58,043 nt of DNA, from assembly GCA_964537285.1 (NCBI GenBank), contig CAZHZT010000023.1, positions 1 through 58,043 on the forward strand, written 5' to 3'. Source of the DNA: CAZHZT01 sp964537285. GTDB lineage: Bacteria; Bacteroidota; Bacteroidia; Chitinophagales; Saprospiraceae. A program made the position numbers and the translations under genes. This document shows positions 16,201 through 24,950 of the stretch, piece after piece. The notes beneath the pieces are model-generated. The model was not told where the DNA came from. It saw nothing but the letters and a program-made list of their open reading frames with translations, and did not search any database. The number at the start of each line of letters is the position of its first letter. The first letter of the stretch is position 1.

Positions 16201-17890
16201 CGGGCCAACTACGGAAAACAATTTTAATATTGGAGCTGGAATTTACACGATAACCGTAATAGATGCGAACTTCTGTCCTCCATTTACACAAGATATTGAA
16301 CTGCAAGATCCTTCGCCCCTTGAAGCTGCCGTTGACCCGGCAAGCATAACGGGTGTAAGCTGCTTTGGTCAAATTCCTTGCGACGGGCAGGCAACGGCTA
16401 CTGCCTCGGGAGGTGGTGCAGGAACAGGAATGTATACCTATAACTGGTCGTCAGATTTTACTGAGTTTGGTGATGTGAGTACAGCAACGAATGTTTGTCA
16501 AGGAGACCAGTTTGTAGAAGTTTCTGATGCAAACGGTTGTATCGATACAGCCTTCTTTAATGTTCCGAACCCTCTGCCTATCGGAATTAATGCACTTCTT
16601 TCCGATACTACTGATGTGACCTGTAATGGCGACAGCGATGGAAGTGCTATTATTGTGGGAACCGGAGGAACACCAGACCCGGTAAATGGATATGATTATT
16701 TGTGGATTGGATTAGGGGTGACTACCTCGGAAGTACAGAATCTTCAACCTAACCTGAATGGTTATCCGGTGCAAATTACAGATGCAAACGGCTGTAGCAG
16801 TACTTTCCTCATTCCAATTGATGAACCTGATCCAATTGTGGTGGAAGCGGTAAGCGTACAAGATGTTGAATGCCCTGGAGATGAAAATGGTCAAATAGAA
16901 GTGAATCGTACCGGAGGTAATCCTGGCCCAACCTCTTACAGTTGGTCGGGAAATGTTGGTAGCGGCCCTGTAGTTACGGATCTTTCTGCGGGTATTTACT
17001 TCGTAACTGCCACTGATCCGCTTGGCTGTGAAGGAGTAGGACAATTTGGAATAACAGAACCCGATCCTATCGTAGTTAAATTGGATAGCATCGTCCCGAT
17101 AGTTTGTAATGGTTTGCCAACAACTATTCTTTTGGATACGGTATTCGGTGGAAATGGTGGACCTTACTTCCTTACGAACGGACGCGTCCCCCCAATTACC
17201 TATCCAATCAGAAATATCATTGATCGCTTTTTTGGAGGAGAAAACTTTATTGAAGTAGTCGACGCCAACGGATGTATCGCTGATACGACCTTTTTTATCA
17301 ATGAACCTCCGCAGATATTAGTAGAAATCGATCCTTCCGTAGATCTAGGTCCGGATAGTGAAATTGAACTGGGAGACAGTCTGGTGTTAGAAGCAGATCT
17401 GCTTCAGGTATTTCAACCGATAGTAGAAGTGATTTGGACGCCTTTCTTCGATGAGGAAGGCCCAATCTTTCCCGATGGGGACAGCCTGAGCATTCGGGTG
17501 AAACCTTTATCTTCTACCACCTATACGGTAACTGTGATTGATGAAAACGGTTGTACTGGTACCGATGAGATCCGGATCAATATCGATCGTAATAGAAATG
17601 TATATATACCAAATATTTTCTCTCCGAATGACGATAGCCGTAATGACTTTTTTGAAGTGTCTACAGGTGCTGGCGTTGAGATAGTAAATTTCATGCAAGT
17701 TTATAGCCGTTGGGGAGAATTGGTTTTTGAAGCTACTGATTTCCTTCCTGAGCTGAACAGTAATGTTCAGTGGGACGGGACTTTCAAAGGAGATGAAATG
17801 GATCCGGGAGTTTTTGTTTACCTTATTGAAGTCACATTTGTTGACGGAACTACTCTCTTATACAGGGGTACCGTTACCTTGGTGAGGTAA
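13253..17890 (+). CDS. Giant SprB-repeat adhesin with cohesin-like domain and type B T9SS sorting domain
   Basis: A 1545-aa exported protein related to gliding-motility adhesins of the SprB class. Signal peptide about 1-20. A cohesin-like domain lies at about 304-445 (GDNVCVSFIATNFIDIQSFQF). About eleven SprB-type repeats follow (about 470-1390), each opening with a Cys-Gly/Asn-Asp-Gly pattern such as VTCKNADNGSF, VLCNGDSSGAF, ISCFGENDGSI, PSCAGDEDGFI or VTCNGDSDGSA and closing with YTVTVTDANGC-like strands. The final ~100 residues form a CHU-type (type B) sorting domain: VYIPNIFSPNDDSRNDFF, a WGELVFE strand, WDGTFKGDEMDPGVFVY. Type B cargo is secreted by T9SS and often depends on SprE/PorP-type partners. 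Probable role: cell-surface adhesion or gliding. The protein is acidic and cysteine-patterned, as is usual for the family. Confidence 0.9.
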   Translation: MTRVLIILAVLGTASSFLHAQTPRISAIKKGEYPESILACPPGQENDAGTISLGPFNGQSNDVDFDTMFLCFGDQILIDHDAGSENLSGDPDPATTPGVGYAFYTCEPTVDGPDLTAITNDPCTLNDPPLPPGFLYIATGGNTNGDVLFENTGLIQAFFDPVDTMPATVWFAPITYDDLVDSVAFYEGNPSGQCVNVSTDEAFAVVYLNEIEISNVNTSANGSSCQGNFTITGGLPEVDGSNYDVSMTLDSDPSIEAFLQGLIPTHGGTQNFKIFVPGVYNVVISDGKGCERTFQIDMAGCDAIGIEITEQFGQSGDNVCVSFIATNFIDIQSFQFTIEFDTSVILFSNNSFQNTLLTEGGISPVSFGPADPNGSAEITVNWFDLNFNGQTVPDGTVLFDLCFDINGDPGDVADLAIEFAPVNVSTPLEVKKALDPLTFVDAGLVSNPGSVTVFDPSTLLVDITKEDVTCKNADNGSFTMTVSGGNPIYEIVYQLTGGGGNFGPDTIFVDGGSFTADNLAPGTYIIITNDQSFPVPLVATDTVVITEPLFQLGVGPDIMGFQNVLCNGDSSGAFPIQVFGGTPPYSFLWSNGDTTQNIDNLVADSYVVTVTDANGCMAQASATIGEPAPITTNLGSFDATCSGTDDGTAFVAASGGTVLNNYSYEWSSVPAQFADTINGLDVGMYFVTVTDDNNCEMVDSVMVGAATIIQANAIANNISCFGENDGSILLNPSAIGIENGNYFYSWDPLVGGVLDDEVTDLSPGSVSVTITDGLGCNIDTTITIEEPPVLDVMVVNTQDESCIAGADGFIVVSASGGTLAMGADYTYDWGNVQTDSIFGLPAGSYTVTVSDDNGCIDSVTQVIDPPNAPIINMFDITPPTCFNSMNGEVSVDITPGGAPIQTIEWSNSSTGNTISNLGAGEYIVTITADDGCVTSDTAVVIAPDSISIANATLELPSCAGDEDGFILLSLEGGTTPYTITWSNGPTTENNFNIGAGIYTITVIDANFCPPFTQDIELQDPSPLEAAVDPASITGVSCFGQIPCDGQATATASGGGAGTGMYTYNWSSDFTEFGDVSTATNVCQGDQFVEVSDANGCIDTAFFNVPNPLPIGINALLSDTTDVTCNGDSDGSAIIVGTGGTPDPVNGYDYLWIGLGVTTSEVQNLQPNLNGYPVQITDANGCSSTFLIPIDEPDPIVVEAVSVQDVECPGDENGQIEVNRTGGNPGPTSYSWSGNVGSGPVVTDLSAGIYFVTATDPLGCEGVGQFGITEPDPIVVKLDSIVPIVCNGLPTTILLDTVFGGNGGPYFLTNGRVPPITYPIRNIIDRFFGGENFIEVVDANGCIADTTFFINEPPQILVEIDPSVDLGPDSEIELGDSLVLEADLLQVFQPIVEVIWTPFFDEEGPIFPDGDSLSIRVKPLSSTTYTVTVIDENGCTGTDEIRINIDRNRNVYIPNIFSPNDDSRNDFFEVSTGAGVEIVNFMQVYSRWGELVFEATDFLPELNSNVQWDGTFKGDEMDPGVFVYLIEVTFVDGTTLLYRGTVTLVR

Positions 17891-17920
17891 ATCAATCGGG
17901 CCAATGCCTGAAAGAACCGA

Positions 17921-17992
17921 AAAAATAGACGTTGTTTAAATGGCAAAGACGCGCCTTGGCGCGTCTTTGCCATTTAAACAACGTCTATTTTT
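17921..17992. terminator. Bidirectional terminator-like palindrome between convergent genes
   Basis: Perfect 35-bp arms (17921-17955 and 17958-17992) with a two-base TT loop, A-rich on the left and T-rich on the right, so it can act as an intrinsic terminator in both directions. It separates the plus-strand SprB-repeat gene from the convergent minus-strand DUF1573 gene. The TAG stop and final lysine codon of the latter (17985-17990) lie inside the right arm. Confidence 0.85.
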
Positions 17993-18614
17993 TTTTCACC
18001 TCTACTTCCACATATCCTTCCAGGTACAATTTCTGTTTTCCGGATCCGGCATTAGAATAGATCGTTATAGTTTCTTTTTGCCTTCCTATCTTGCCGTTAC
18101 TATCAAAACGAACTTTTATTTCCCCTGATTCACCCGGTTTAATGGGAAGAAAAGGAAAGCTTGGGTACGTACATCCGCAGGAAGCAGTAGTATTTTTTAT
18201 TGAAAGAGGAGCACTACCTGAGTTTTTAAAGGGAAAAATATGATTGATAATCTCTCCTTCCTTAATGGAACCGAAAGAGAAAGTTGTTTCTTCGAATTGA
18301 AGCTTTGGGCGTTTTTCCACAGGCAGCGATATAGCTTCGGGTTTTGAAGGGTTTGAAGCTGTTTCCTTTTTTGTTGTAAGTTCACCTGTATCTTTTTCCG
18401 ACTTTCTCATTTTTACTAGTAAAGATGAATCTGTAGAATGATCCCTTTTATTGGTGTCGGTTAAAATCTTTCGGGAGGTTTTGGGAGCTAATAATGTATC
18501 TTGTATGAGCTCGCTTTGAGGAAGAGGATCTTTTTCTTTGCTGTTCGGACTTGATATCTGTCCACAAGCCAAACAATGACAAATAATTAGCAAAATTAGT
18601 ATTAATCGAATCAT
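17985..18614 (-). CDS. DUF1573 lipoprotein
   Basis: A 209-aa predicted lipoprotein: signal peptide with lipobox around LIICHCLAC (about residues 9-17), then a low-complexity Lys/Ser/Thr linker (about 18-108), then a DUF1573 domain (about 110-205). Domain marks are FSFGSIKEGEIINHIFPFKN, the NTTASCGCTYPSFP motif with its CGC, LPIKPGESGEIKVRFDS and the closing KLYLEGYVEVE strand. DUF1573 proteins are common envelope proteins of Bacteroidota with an Ig-like fold and no assigned activity. The gene converges on the adhesin gene, and its last codons lie inside the shared terminator. Family is firm, function unknown. Confidence 0.85.
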   Translation of the reverse strand: MIRLILILLIICHCLACGQISSPNSKEKDPLPQSELIQDTLLAPKTSRKILTDTNKRDHSTDSSLLVKMRKSEKDTGELTTKKETASNPSKPEAISLPVEKRPKLQFEETTFSFGSIKEGEIINHIFPFKNSGSAPLSIKNTTASCGCTYPSFPFLPIKPGESGEIKVRFDSNGKIGRQKETITIYSNAGSGKQKLYLEGYVEVEVKKK

Positions 18615-18754
18615 AAGCTTTGATTAACTTTAAGGTTTTAGAAGCCAAAAGAGGAAAGAATGACGGTCGAAAGGGCCTTTTCCTTTGAATCACTACTTTT
18701 TCTATCACTCTTATTTAATTATTAAATATTTAAGTAATTCAAAAATAATAGTAT

Positions 18755-21694
18755 ATGAGTCGAACGTCGATTATGTTCATTTTATGGTTATTGGTCGGTT
18801 GCTTTTCAATAAACTTCGCCCAATCCCCAAATCAGGTAGTTTCCAACACAAAATATGAATACGAAACGGCTCCCAATGATCCGCTTGGGGTAAAGATCTA
18901 TACACTCGAGAACGGGTTGAAATTATACCTGAGCGTTAATAAAGATGAACCTCGCATCAATACAGCCATTGCCGTTAAGGCAGGTTCCAAAAATGATCCT
19001 CCTGAAACGACTGGCCTGGCCCATTATTTAGAACATATGCTGTTCAAAGGTACAGATAAAGTTGGAGCCCTTAATTGGGATGTTGAAAAAGTGATGCTTC
19101 AAAATATCGCTTTGTTGTATGAAGAGCATAGAAGAACTGATGATCCGGAAAAGCGTAAAATAATTTATGACAAGATTGACCGTTTGTCCAATAAAGCAGC
19201 AGAGTTAGTTGCAGCAAATGAGTATGATAAAATGGTAGCTTCTTTAGGAGCTAAAGGAACCAATGCTTATACATCTGTAGAGCAAACCGTATACATCAAT
19301 GATATTCCTTCAAATGAATTAGGACGTTGGATGCAGTTAGAATCAGAGCGGTTCAGCCAGTTAGTGCTTCGTCTTTTTCATACTGAATTGGAAGCCGTTT
19401 TTGAAGAATTTAATATCGGGCAGGACAGCGATGGCCGGAAAGTGAATAAAATCATCGGGGAATCGCTTTATCCAAACCATACTTATGGAACACAAACAAC
19501 CATTGGTACAGGCGAGCATTTGAAAAATCCATCCCATCTAAAGATCCAGGAATACTTTAAAAAGCACTACATCCCAAATAATATGGCAATCATTTTGGCC
19601 GGGGATTTTAACCCTGACGATGTGGTCGATATGGCTAAAAAGTATTTCGGTAATTACGAAAAGGCAAAGCAACCCGTTTTTACTTATGGCGAGCAGCCTG
19701 AACTAGTTACAGCTATCCGCAAAGAAGCGTACGGCCAGGATCCTGAATTTGTCGATATCGCCTGGAGATTGGATGGTGCAGATTCGGAAGCACCTATGAT
19801 GGCAGATATTGTCAGAGGCTTATTAAGAAATGGACAAGCAGGGCTAATGGATATCAACCTGCTCCAAAAACAAAAAGTGCTTTCTGCTTCTGCCTGGATG
19901 TGGCCGTACAAAGACTATACTACCTTTGGACTTACCGGGCGCCCAAGAGAAGGGCAATCCATGGAGGAACTTGAGAAGTTATTACTGGGAGAGCTGGATA
20001 AATTGCGTAACGGAGAGTTTGATGAGTGGTTAATCGGAGCTATAATCAAGGATAAGAAACTAAGTGATATACGTGCTGCTGAATCCAATAGAGCCCGGGT
20101 AAGTTATATGACGAGTGCTTTCGTTAAAGACCAGCCTTGGAAAAAATGGGTTAATCGTTTTACGACCATGTCGTATGTATCTAAAGATCAGGTGGTTAGT
20201 TTTGTGAAAAAACATTTGAAGAACAATAACTGTGTGATCGTCTACAAATACAATGGTGAAGACGAGAGTGTTTATAAGGTTGAAAAACCAGCCATTACTC
20301 CTGTTTCGCTTAACAGGGATCAACAATCAGAATATACTGAAAAGTTCTTAAGCAAAGAATCCCCAAGATTAAAGCCAGAGTTTGTTGATTTTTCTAAGTC
20401 TATTCAAACCTCTAAGCTAACTAGTGGCGTTCAGTTTGATTATATTAAAAACACCAACAACGAGACTTTCAGCCTGAATTATATCCTTGAAATGGGTAAA
20501 AACAGCGATAAGTTACTTCCTATCGCTGTTGATTATCTTTCATTCTTAGGTACCAATGAGTATACAGCAGAAGATTTGCAAAAAGAATTTTTCAAGCTGG
20601 GGCTGGAATTCAATGTAAGCAGTGGTAGCGAACAGGTTTATGTAACCTTAAGTGGCCTGGAAGAATCATTCAAAGAGGGGGTTAAGTTGTTTGAGCATAT
20701 TTTAGCAAATGTAGAACCAAATCAGGAGGCTCTGCAAAATATGATTAACGATATTTTGCTGGAAAGGCAAAATGCCAAAAAGAATAAGCGGGCCATCCTT
20801 CGCACCGCTATGGCTAGTTATGCGAGATATGGTGAAACTTCTCCATTTACCGATATTCTGTCTGAGTCGGATCTGAAAAACATCTCAGCCCAACAACTGG
20901 TGGATATGATTAAAAGCCTAACCGGCTATGAGCACAAGGTTTTTTATTATGGTTCAAGAGAAATGAAGGAGGTAGAAGATATTTTAAAAGAAAACCATGC
21001 TATTCCGTCAAAGCTGAAGCCTGCTATTGCAGCCAATGAATATCCTGAATTAGATATTAAAGAAGACGTGGTTTACTTTGTCGATTTTCCGATGGTTCAG
21101 GCAGAGGTTCTTATGCTTTCAAAAGGTACAGATCACTTTGACCTGGATGAGTACTTGATGAGTAACTTTTACAATAATTACTTCGGTTTTGGGCTTTCTT
21201 CCATAGTTTTTCAGGAAATCAGAGAGTCTAAAGCTTTAGCGTATTCAGCTTATGCTTATTATACATCACCTTCGAGAAAAGATCAGTCTCACTATTTTCA
21301 AGCCTACGTAGGTACTCAAGCTGATAAATTAGTAGATGCGATTCCTGCTATGCGCAGTATCATCGAAGAAATGCCCGTGGCTGAAGCTCAGGTTGAAAAT
21401 GCACGCCAGTCTATTCTTAAAGGCCTGGAATCAGAGCGTATTACCAATAGCTCTATTTATTGGACTTTCCGCTCTAACCAGTTCAAAGGTTACGATCGCG
21501 ATCTAAGGTCAGATATGTATTCTACGATCAAAGGAGCAACCGTAGAGGATTTGAAAAACTTCCAGCAGAAACATGTGAAAGGCCGCAATTATGCGATCCT
21601 TGTTCTGGGAAGTAAAGATAACGTAAACCTTGAATACCTAAAAACGCTTGGTCCTGTTAAGGAATTGACTTTAGAAGAAGTATTTGGATATTAA
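18755..21694 (+). CDS. M16 (pitrilysin/insulinase) family metallopeptidase
   Basis: A 979-aa exported zinc peptidase with both M16 halves in one chain. A signal peptide (about 1-22) is followed by the inverted zinc motif HYLEH at residues 90-94, where both His bind zinc and Glu93 is the base; the distal Glu lies in ELEAVFEEFNIG (about 205-216). The N-terminal catalytic domain and its partner M16_C region span about 45-500. A second, inactive M16 half (about 530-960) lacks the HxxEH motif and contains the arginine/tyrosine loop FQEIRESKALAYSAYAYY. Lengths near 950-980 aa are typical for periplasmic Bacteroidota M16 enzymes, which degrade peptides. It stands alone; the next gene is separated by a heptamer-repeat palindrome. 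Confidence 0.92.
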   Translation: MSRTSIMFILWLLVGCFSINFAQSPNQVVSNTKYEYETAPNDPLGVKIYTLENGLKLYLSVNKDEPRINTAIAVKAGSKNDPPETTGLAHYLEHMLFKGTDKVGALNWDVEKVMLQNIALLYEEHRRTDDPEKRKIIYDKIDRLSNKAAELVAANEYDKMVASLGAKGTNAYTSVEQTVYINDIPSNELGRWMQLESERFSQLVLRLFHTELEAVFEEFNIGQDSDGRKVNKIIGESLYPNHTYGTQTTIGTGEHLKNPSHLKIQEYFKKHYIPNNMAIILAGDFNPDDVVDMAKKYFGNYEKAKQPVFTYGEQPELVTAIRKEAYGQDPEFVDIAWRLDGADSEAPMMADIVRGLLRNGQAGLMDINLLQKQKVLSASAWMWPYKDYTTFGLTGRPREGQSMEELEKLLLGELDKLRNGEFDEWLIGAIIKDKKLSDIRAAESNRARVSYMTSAFVKDQPWKKWVNRFTTMSYVSKDQVVSFVKKHLKNNNCVIVYKYNGEDESVYKVEKPAITPVSLNRDQQSEYTEKFLSKESPRLKPEFVDFSKSIQTSKLTSGVQFDYIKNTNNETFSLNYILEMGKNSDKLLPIAVDYLSFLGTNEYTAEDLQKEFFKLGLEFNVSSGSEQVYVTLSGLEESFKEGVKLFEHILANVEPNQEALQNMINDILLERQNAKKNKRAILRTAMASYARYGETSPFTDILSESDLKNISAQQLVDMIKSLTGYEHKVFYYGSREMKEVEDILKENHAIPSKLKPAIAANEYPELDIKEDVVYFVDFPMVQAEVLMLSKGTDHFDLDEYLMSNFYNNYFGFGLSSIVFQEIRESKALAYSAYAYYTSPSRKDQSHYFQAYVGTQADKLVDAIPAMRSIIEEMPVAEAQVENARQSILKGLESERITNSSIYWTFRSNQFKGYDRDLRSDMYSTIKGATVEDLKNFQQKHVKGRNYAILVLGSKDNVNLEYLKTLGPVKELTLEEVFGY

Positions 21695-21701
21695 TCTAAT
21701 A

Positions 21702-21834
21702 GCGGGAAACGGGAAACGGTCAACGGGGAACGGTTAACGGTAAAAGGCCAAAAGTGAGGCCGAAGGCCTCACGAAAAGTGGTCGTTAACCGTTTCCCGTT
21801 TCCCGTTGACCGTTTCCCGTTTATCGTTAGCCGT
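21702..21834. repeat. Heptamer-repeat palindromic element, copy 2
   Basis: GGGAAAC/GGTCAAC/GGGGAAC/GGTTAAC units (21702-21740), a core with the hairpin GTGAGGCC-GAA-GGCCTCAC (21754-21772), then complementary units GTTAACC/GTTTCCC/GTTGACC out to 21834. The core is the reverse complement of that at 7209-7331 except for its loop. It fills the whole gap between the M16 gene and the PLP enzyme and ends 7 bases before the latter's ATG. Confidence 0.85.
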
Positions 21835-21841
21835 AAAAAAA

Positions 21842-22753
21842 ATGAGTATTCTACAACAGATACATACTTCTTTGATTGATCAAAAAGAGCTTTCTGTTCT
21901 GTTGAAGAGAGATGATTTAATTCACCCTGATTTTGGAGGGAATAAATGGCGTAAACTCAAGTACAATCTCGGACAAGCAAGGGCTGAAAGCAAAACGACG
22001 GTATTAAGCTTTGGCGGTCAACACTCTAATCATCTCTATGCACTTGCTGCTGCTGGCCTGTACTTTGGTTTCAAAACCATTGGCCTGGTAAGAGGTAACC
22101 CTCCTGAAAAATTGAATGCTACTCTTCGCTTTCTGAAAAGACGCGGCATGCGATTGGAGTTTATTGGTTGGGCTGATTATCGGCGTCGGCATGAGCATAG
22201 CTATTGGGATGAGTTAAGGGAGAAGTTTGGCCCGAAAATTTATATTATTCCTGAAGGAGGAACTAATGCTCTTGCGCTAAAAGGTGTTGCAGAGCTGGTG
22301 GATGAAGTTGAAGCCAGGAATCGATATTGGGCGGTTTCCTCGGGTACTGGTGGAACAGCCGCGGGAATCCTTTATGGACTAGTGCGAGATCACCGGGAAG
22401 AGAAAGTGTTGGTATTCCCTGCTCTGAAAGGAGATTTCATGGAAAAGCAAATCGTTACTTTGTTAGATAAAGCCGGAGTGGATTCTCAAGAAGCAGACTG
22501 GAGAATAATACCAGATTATCACTTCGGAGGATTTGCAAAGTATGATTTGGAGCTTGTTCAGTTTATAAACCAATTTAAAACACAGCAAGCTATTCCATTA
22601 GATCCGATTTATACCGGAAAGATGTTATTCGGGCTATTCGATTTAATTAGAAAGGATTTTTTCCCAAAGGGAACCCAAATAATAGCCGTACATACCGGAG
22701 GCCTGCAAGGAATAAGAGGTTTTAATGAAAGGTTTGGAAATTTGCTTATTTAA
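21842..22753 (+). CDS. PLP-dependent enzyme, ACC deaminase / D-cysteine desulfhydrase family
   Basis: A 303-aa enzyme of the fold-type II PLP family. The start at 21842 (MSILQQIHTSL) was chosen because the longer frame from 21806 reads through the heptamer repeat. The PLP lysine is Lys35 in HPDFGGNKWRKLKY. The substrate loop LSFGGQHSNHLYALA lies at about 59-73, and the phosphate-binding glycine cluster SSGTGGTAAGI at about 163-173. The C-terminal HTGGLQG motif (about 285-291) is characteristic of ACC deaminases and D-cysteine desulfhydrases. Substrate cannot be decided from sequence: relatives act on 1-aminocyclopropane-1-carboxylate, D-cysteine or L-cysteate. Its 3' end overlaps the convergent TPR/PD40 gene by 8 bases. 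Confidence 0.85.
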   Translation: MSILQQIHTSLIDQKELSVLLKRDDLIHPDFGGNKWRKLKYNLGQARAESKTTVLSFGGQHSNHLYALAAAGLYFGFKTIGLVRGNPPEKLNATLRFLKRRGMRLEFIGWADYRRRHEHSYWDELREKFGPKIYIIPEGGTNALALKGVAELVDEVEARNRYWAVSSGTGGTAAGILYGLVRDHREEKVLVFPALKGDFMEKQIVTLLDKAGVDSQEADWRIIPDYHFGGFAKYDLELVQFINQFKTQQAIPLDPIYTGKMLFGLFDLIRKDFFPKGTQIIAVHTGGLQGIRGFNERFGNLLI

Positions 22754-24701
22754 TTTTTCTTATTCTTTTCCCTTCGCAGTATTCAACTACAAAAGCGCCT
22801 GTAAAGCTACCATTGCTTTTGAGTTCTTCCATGATCTTTTGCGCTTCTTCAATGGTTTGATATTCGGCGAGTAATAACCTTGAATAACCTTTTTCTTTTA
22901 TTTGTTCTTTATCGAGCCGACCTAATTGATTGAGCTTTTCAAGATCTACTTCGTTTTGATCTATTTGTTTCATGATACCTAATTGGATCTTATAGCTTTT
23001 TTTAGGCTTCGAAAGCGCTTGCATTATTTTTTGATGCTCGCTATGTGCGGGGATCAGAGGGTTAACATGAACTTCCTGGGAAATACCTTTGTTCCGGAAC
23101 TCATCATTTGCCAGCTTTTTGGAGAGGTAGAAGTTATGTTTTACGACGCTCAGGTTTTTGAGGTCATCCATTTTAAGCTCGAGAATGCTGTTTTGATACC
23201 CTTCCTTACGAACTTCCAGCTTATAATTTCCAGATTTATTTAGTTGCATTGTAAAATGTCCGTCTGAAGAGGTTTTGGAAGCTTGTAAAATCTTCTTTCT
23301 GCTCTGGGCGGTGATATCAAATAATAGTAAAGTAGCAGGAGCAAGGCCTTTTTTGCTGCTTTTGTCAATGACCTTTCCATTTATTGTTAATGCGGATTCA
23401 AAGGGCTCAAAACGAAAAATATCATAGGCCCTCCTAAACTTACCCGAAGTATCCTCTCCTCGATTGGAAACGAAATATCCGGTTTGATCGCTGGTTAAGA
23501 AGTAGAAAAAGTCATTGCGGGAAGAGTTGACGGGTTTTCCCAGGTTTTCAGGCGTTGCCCATTTGTTAAGATGTGATTGTTTTGATTTGAATACATCAAA
23601 GCCCCCCATGTTTACATGACCATTAGAACTGAAATAGAGCGTACTGTCTTCGGTATTGTAAAAAGGCGTTACTTCGTCTCCTTTAGTATTGATCGTTCTG
23701 CCACAATTTTTGGGGAATGAAAAGTCAAACTGAACGTCATCGACAGAGTGAACTGTGTACCAGATATCCAGACCGCCCTTAGAACCGCGGCGGTCAGAAG
23801 CAAAATAAAGATACTCTTCATTACCTATGGTAACGGCATAAGGGTAACTGGCCGATGATTCAAAAGTATTTATGTATTTATTGAGTGCTACAGGAGTCAT
23901 CCAGGTATCGCCGATTCGGGCGGTAGCGAATATTTTGCACCGTTCTTGCTGAAACCCCAGTTCATTAATAAAGGATGAGCAGGCGGTGAAATAGAACCTT
24001 CTTCCGTCTTCTGATAGGCAGGAGCTACCAATATGATGATTATCGGAAGGAGGGATAATAGATAATAAGCGAGTAGAGGAAGTATCTTCAGAAGTTATTT
24101 TTGATTGGTAAAGGAATGCATTGCCTCCTTTAGTTTGCCGCCAGATGATGGTTGAGTCATTGAGGAAGTTCAAGCTGGTTTCATCCGTTTCAGGTTGATT
24201 TAGAAAAGAAAAAGCCGGGGAAAGGATCAGCGACTCTCCTTGACCTGAGAGGTTTTCCAAATTTTCAGCAAGTGAACACCCTTCCATGTCAATGGAGACT
24301 ACTTTCTGAGCCAGTTCTCTGGTGTCACCCTTATAATTATCAGCGAACGCCTGGAATGCTTCAGCGGCTTCGGTGTATTGGCCTGTTTGCTTTAGGGCAC
24401 GTGCATACTTAAGGCCTATGAGCGCGAATTGCTTATTTTTATCTGCAATTTTGCTGTAAGCCATAGCAGCATCTTCGAATGCGCGAGCATTGTAGAAGGC
24501 ATCTCCTGCTTTTTGTAGGAGTTCCTTTTTGCTACGCTTTTTGTTCCAAGTCTTTAAATATTGCTTTCCAGCCTTGTAGAATTCATTTTGAGCATTTAGC
24601 TCCTCTGCTTTTTCCAAAGAAGACTTCCAGTCTTCGGTTTGGGCAAAAACAGATAGAGGAATGAACACGATCAAGGCCAAAAACAGGGTAAAAGTTCTCA
24701 T
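22746..24701 (-). CDS. Exported TPR / PD40 beta-propeller / SPOR-like protein (PorE-like without OmpA domain)
   Basis: About 651 aa when started at 24701 (MRTFTLFLALIVFIP), which yields a normal signal peptide; the longer start lacks one. Order: TPR-like helices (about 25-150; SLEKAEELNAQNEFYKAGKQ, FEDAAMAYSKIA), PD40/WD40-like propeller strands (about 180-430; LNFLNDSTIIWRQT, RFYFTACSS, YLYFASDRRGSKGGLDIWY, STLYFSSNGHVNMGGFDVF), a carboxypeptidase-regulatory-like domain (about 435-530; INGKVIDKSSKKGLAPATLL), and a C-terminal SPOR-like segment (about 570-645; KSYKIQLGIMKQI, then SRLLLAEYQTIEEAQKIM). This order matches PorE of the T9SS, except that the usual OmpA peptidoglycan-binding domain is replaced by a SPOR-like one. 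A role linking envelope proteins to peptidoglycan is plausible but inferred. Confidence 0.8.
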   Translation of the reverse strand: MRTFTLFLALIVFIPLSVFAQTEDWKSSLEKAEELNAQNEFYKAGKQYLKTWNKKRSKKELLQKAGDAFYNARAFEDAAMAYSKIADKNKQFALIGLKYARALKQTGQYTEAAEAFQAFADNYKGDTRELAQKVVSIDMEGCSLAENLENLSGQGESLILSPAFSFLNQPETDETSLNFLNDSTIIWRQTKGGNAFLYQSKITSEDTSSTRLLSIIPPSDNHHIGSSCLSEDGRRFYFTACSSFINELGFQQERCKIFATARIGDTWMTPVALNKYINTFESSASYPYAVTIGNEEYLYFASDRRGSKGGLDIWYTVHSVDDVQFDFSFPKNCGRTINTKGDEVTPFYNTEDSTLYFSSNGHVNMGGFDVFKSKQSHLNKWATPENLGKPVNSSRNDFFYFLTSDQTGYFVSNRGEDTSGKFRRAYDIFRFEPFESALTINGKVIDKSSKKGLAPATLLLFDITAQSRKKILQASKTSSDGHFTMQLNKSGNYKLEVRKEGYQNSILELKMDDLKNLSVVKHNFYLSKKLANDEFRNKGISQEVHVNPLIPAHSEHQKIMQALSKPKKSYKIQLGIMKQIDQNEVDLEKLNQLGRLDKEQIKEKGYSRLLLAEYQTIEEAQKIMEELKSNGSFTGAFVVEYCEGKRIRKIK

Positions 24702-24950
24702 GCGTTGACATTTATTCGCAATTGGGAATATCCCCGTTGCCTTCGGCAATTTCCTGTTTTAATGTAAGTTAGGAAGATTTATCAAATTGTGCAATATTTG
24801 AGGAGGACTCTTTGCATTCCTAATTGATATAGTATTAATGCGTAAATTATAACTGCTTGTCAAAGGAGAATATTTTGGTAGTTAGTGAAAATTTTACATT
24901 TCTGTGAAGAATTTTTTTCATAATTGGCTATCCTTTTATTTCCTGAAGCA

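Noticed and set aside
21806..21841. Upstream start of the PLP enzyme
   Set aside because: The first 12 codons read through the heptamer repeat element; the ATG at 21842 fits the family.
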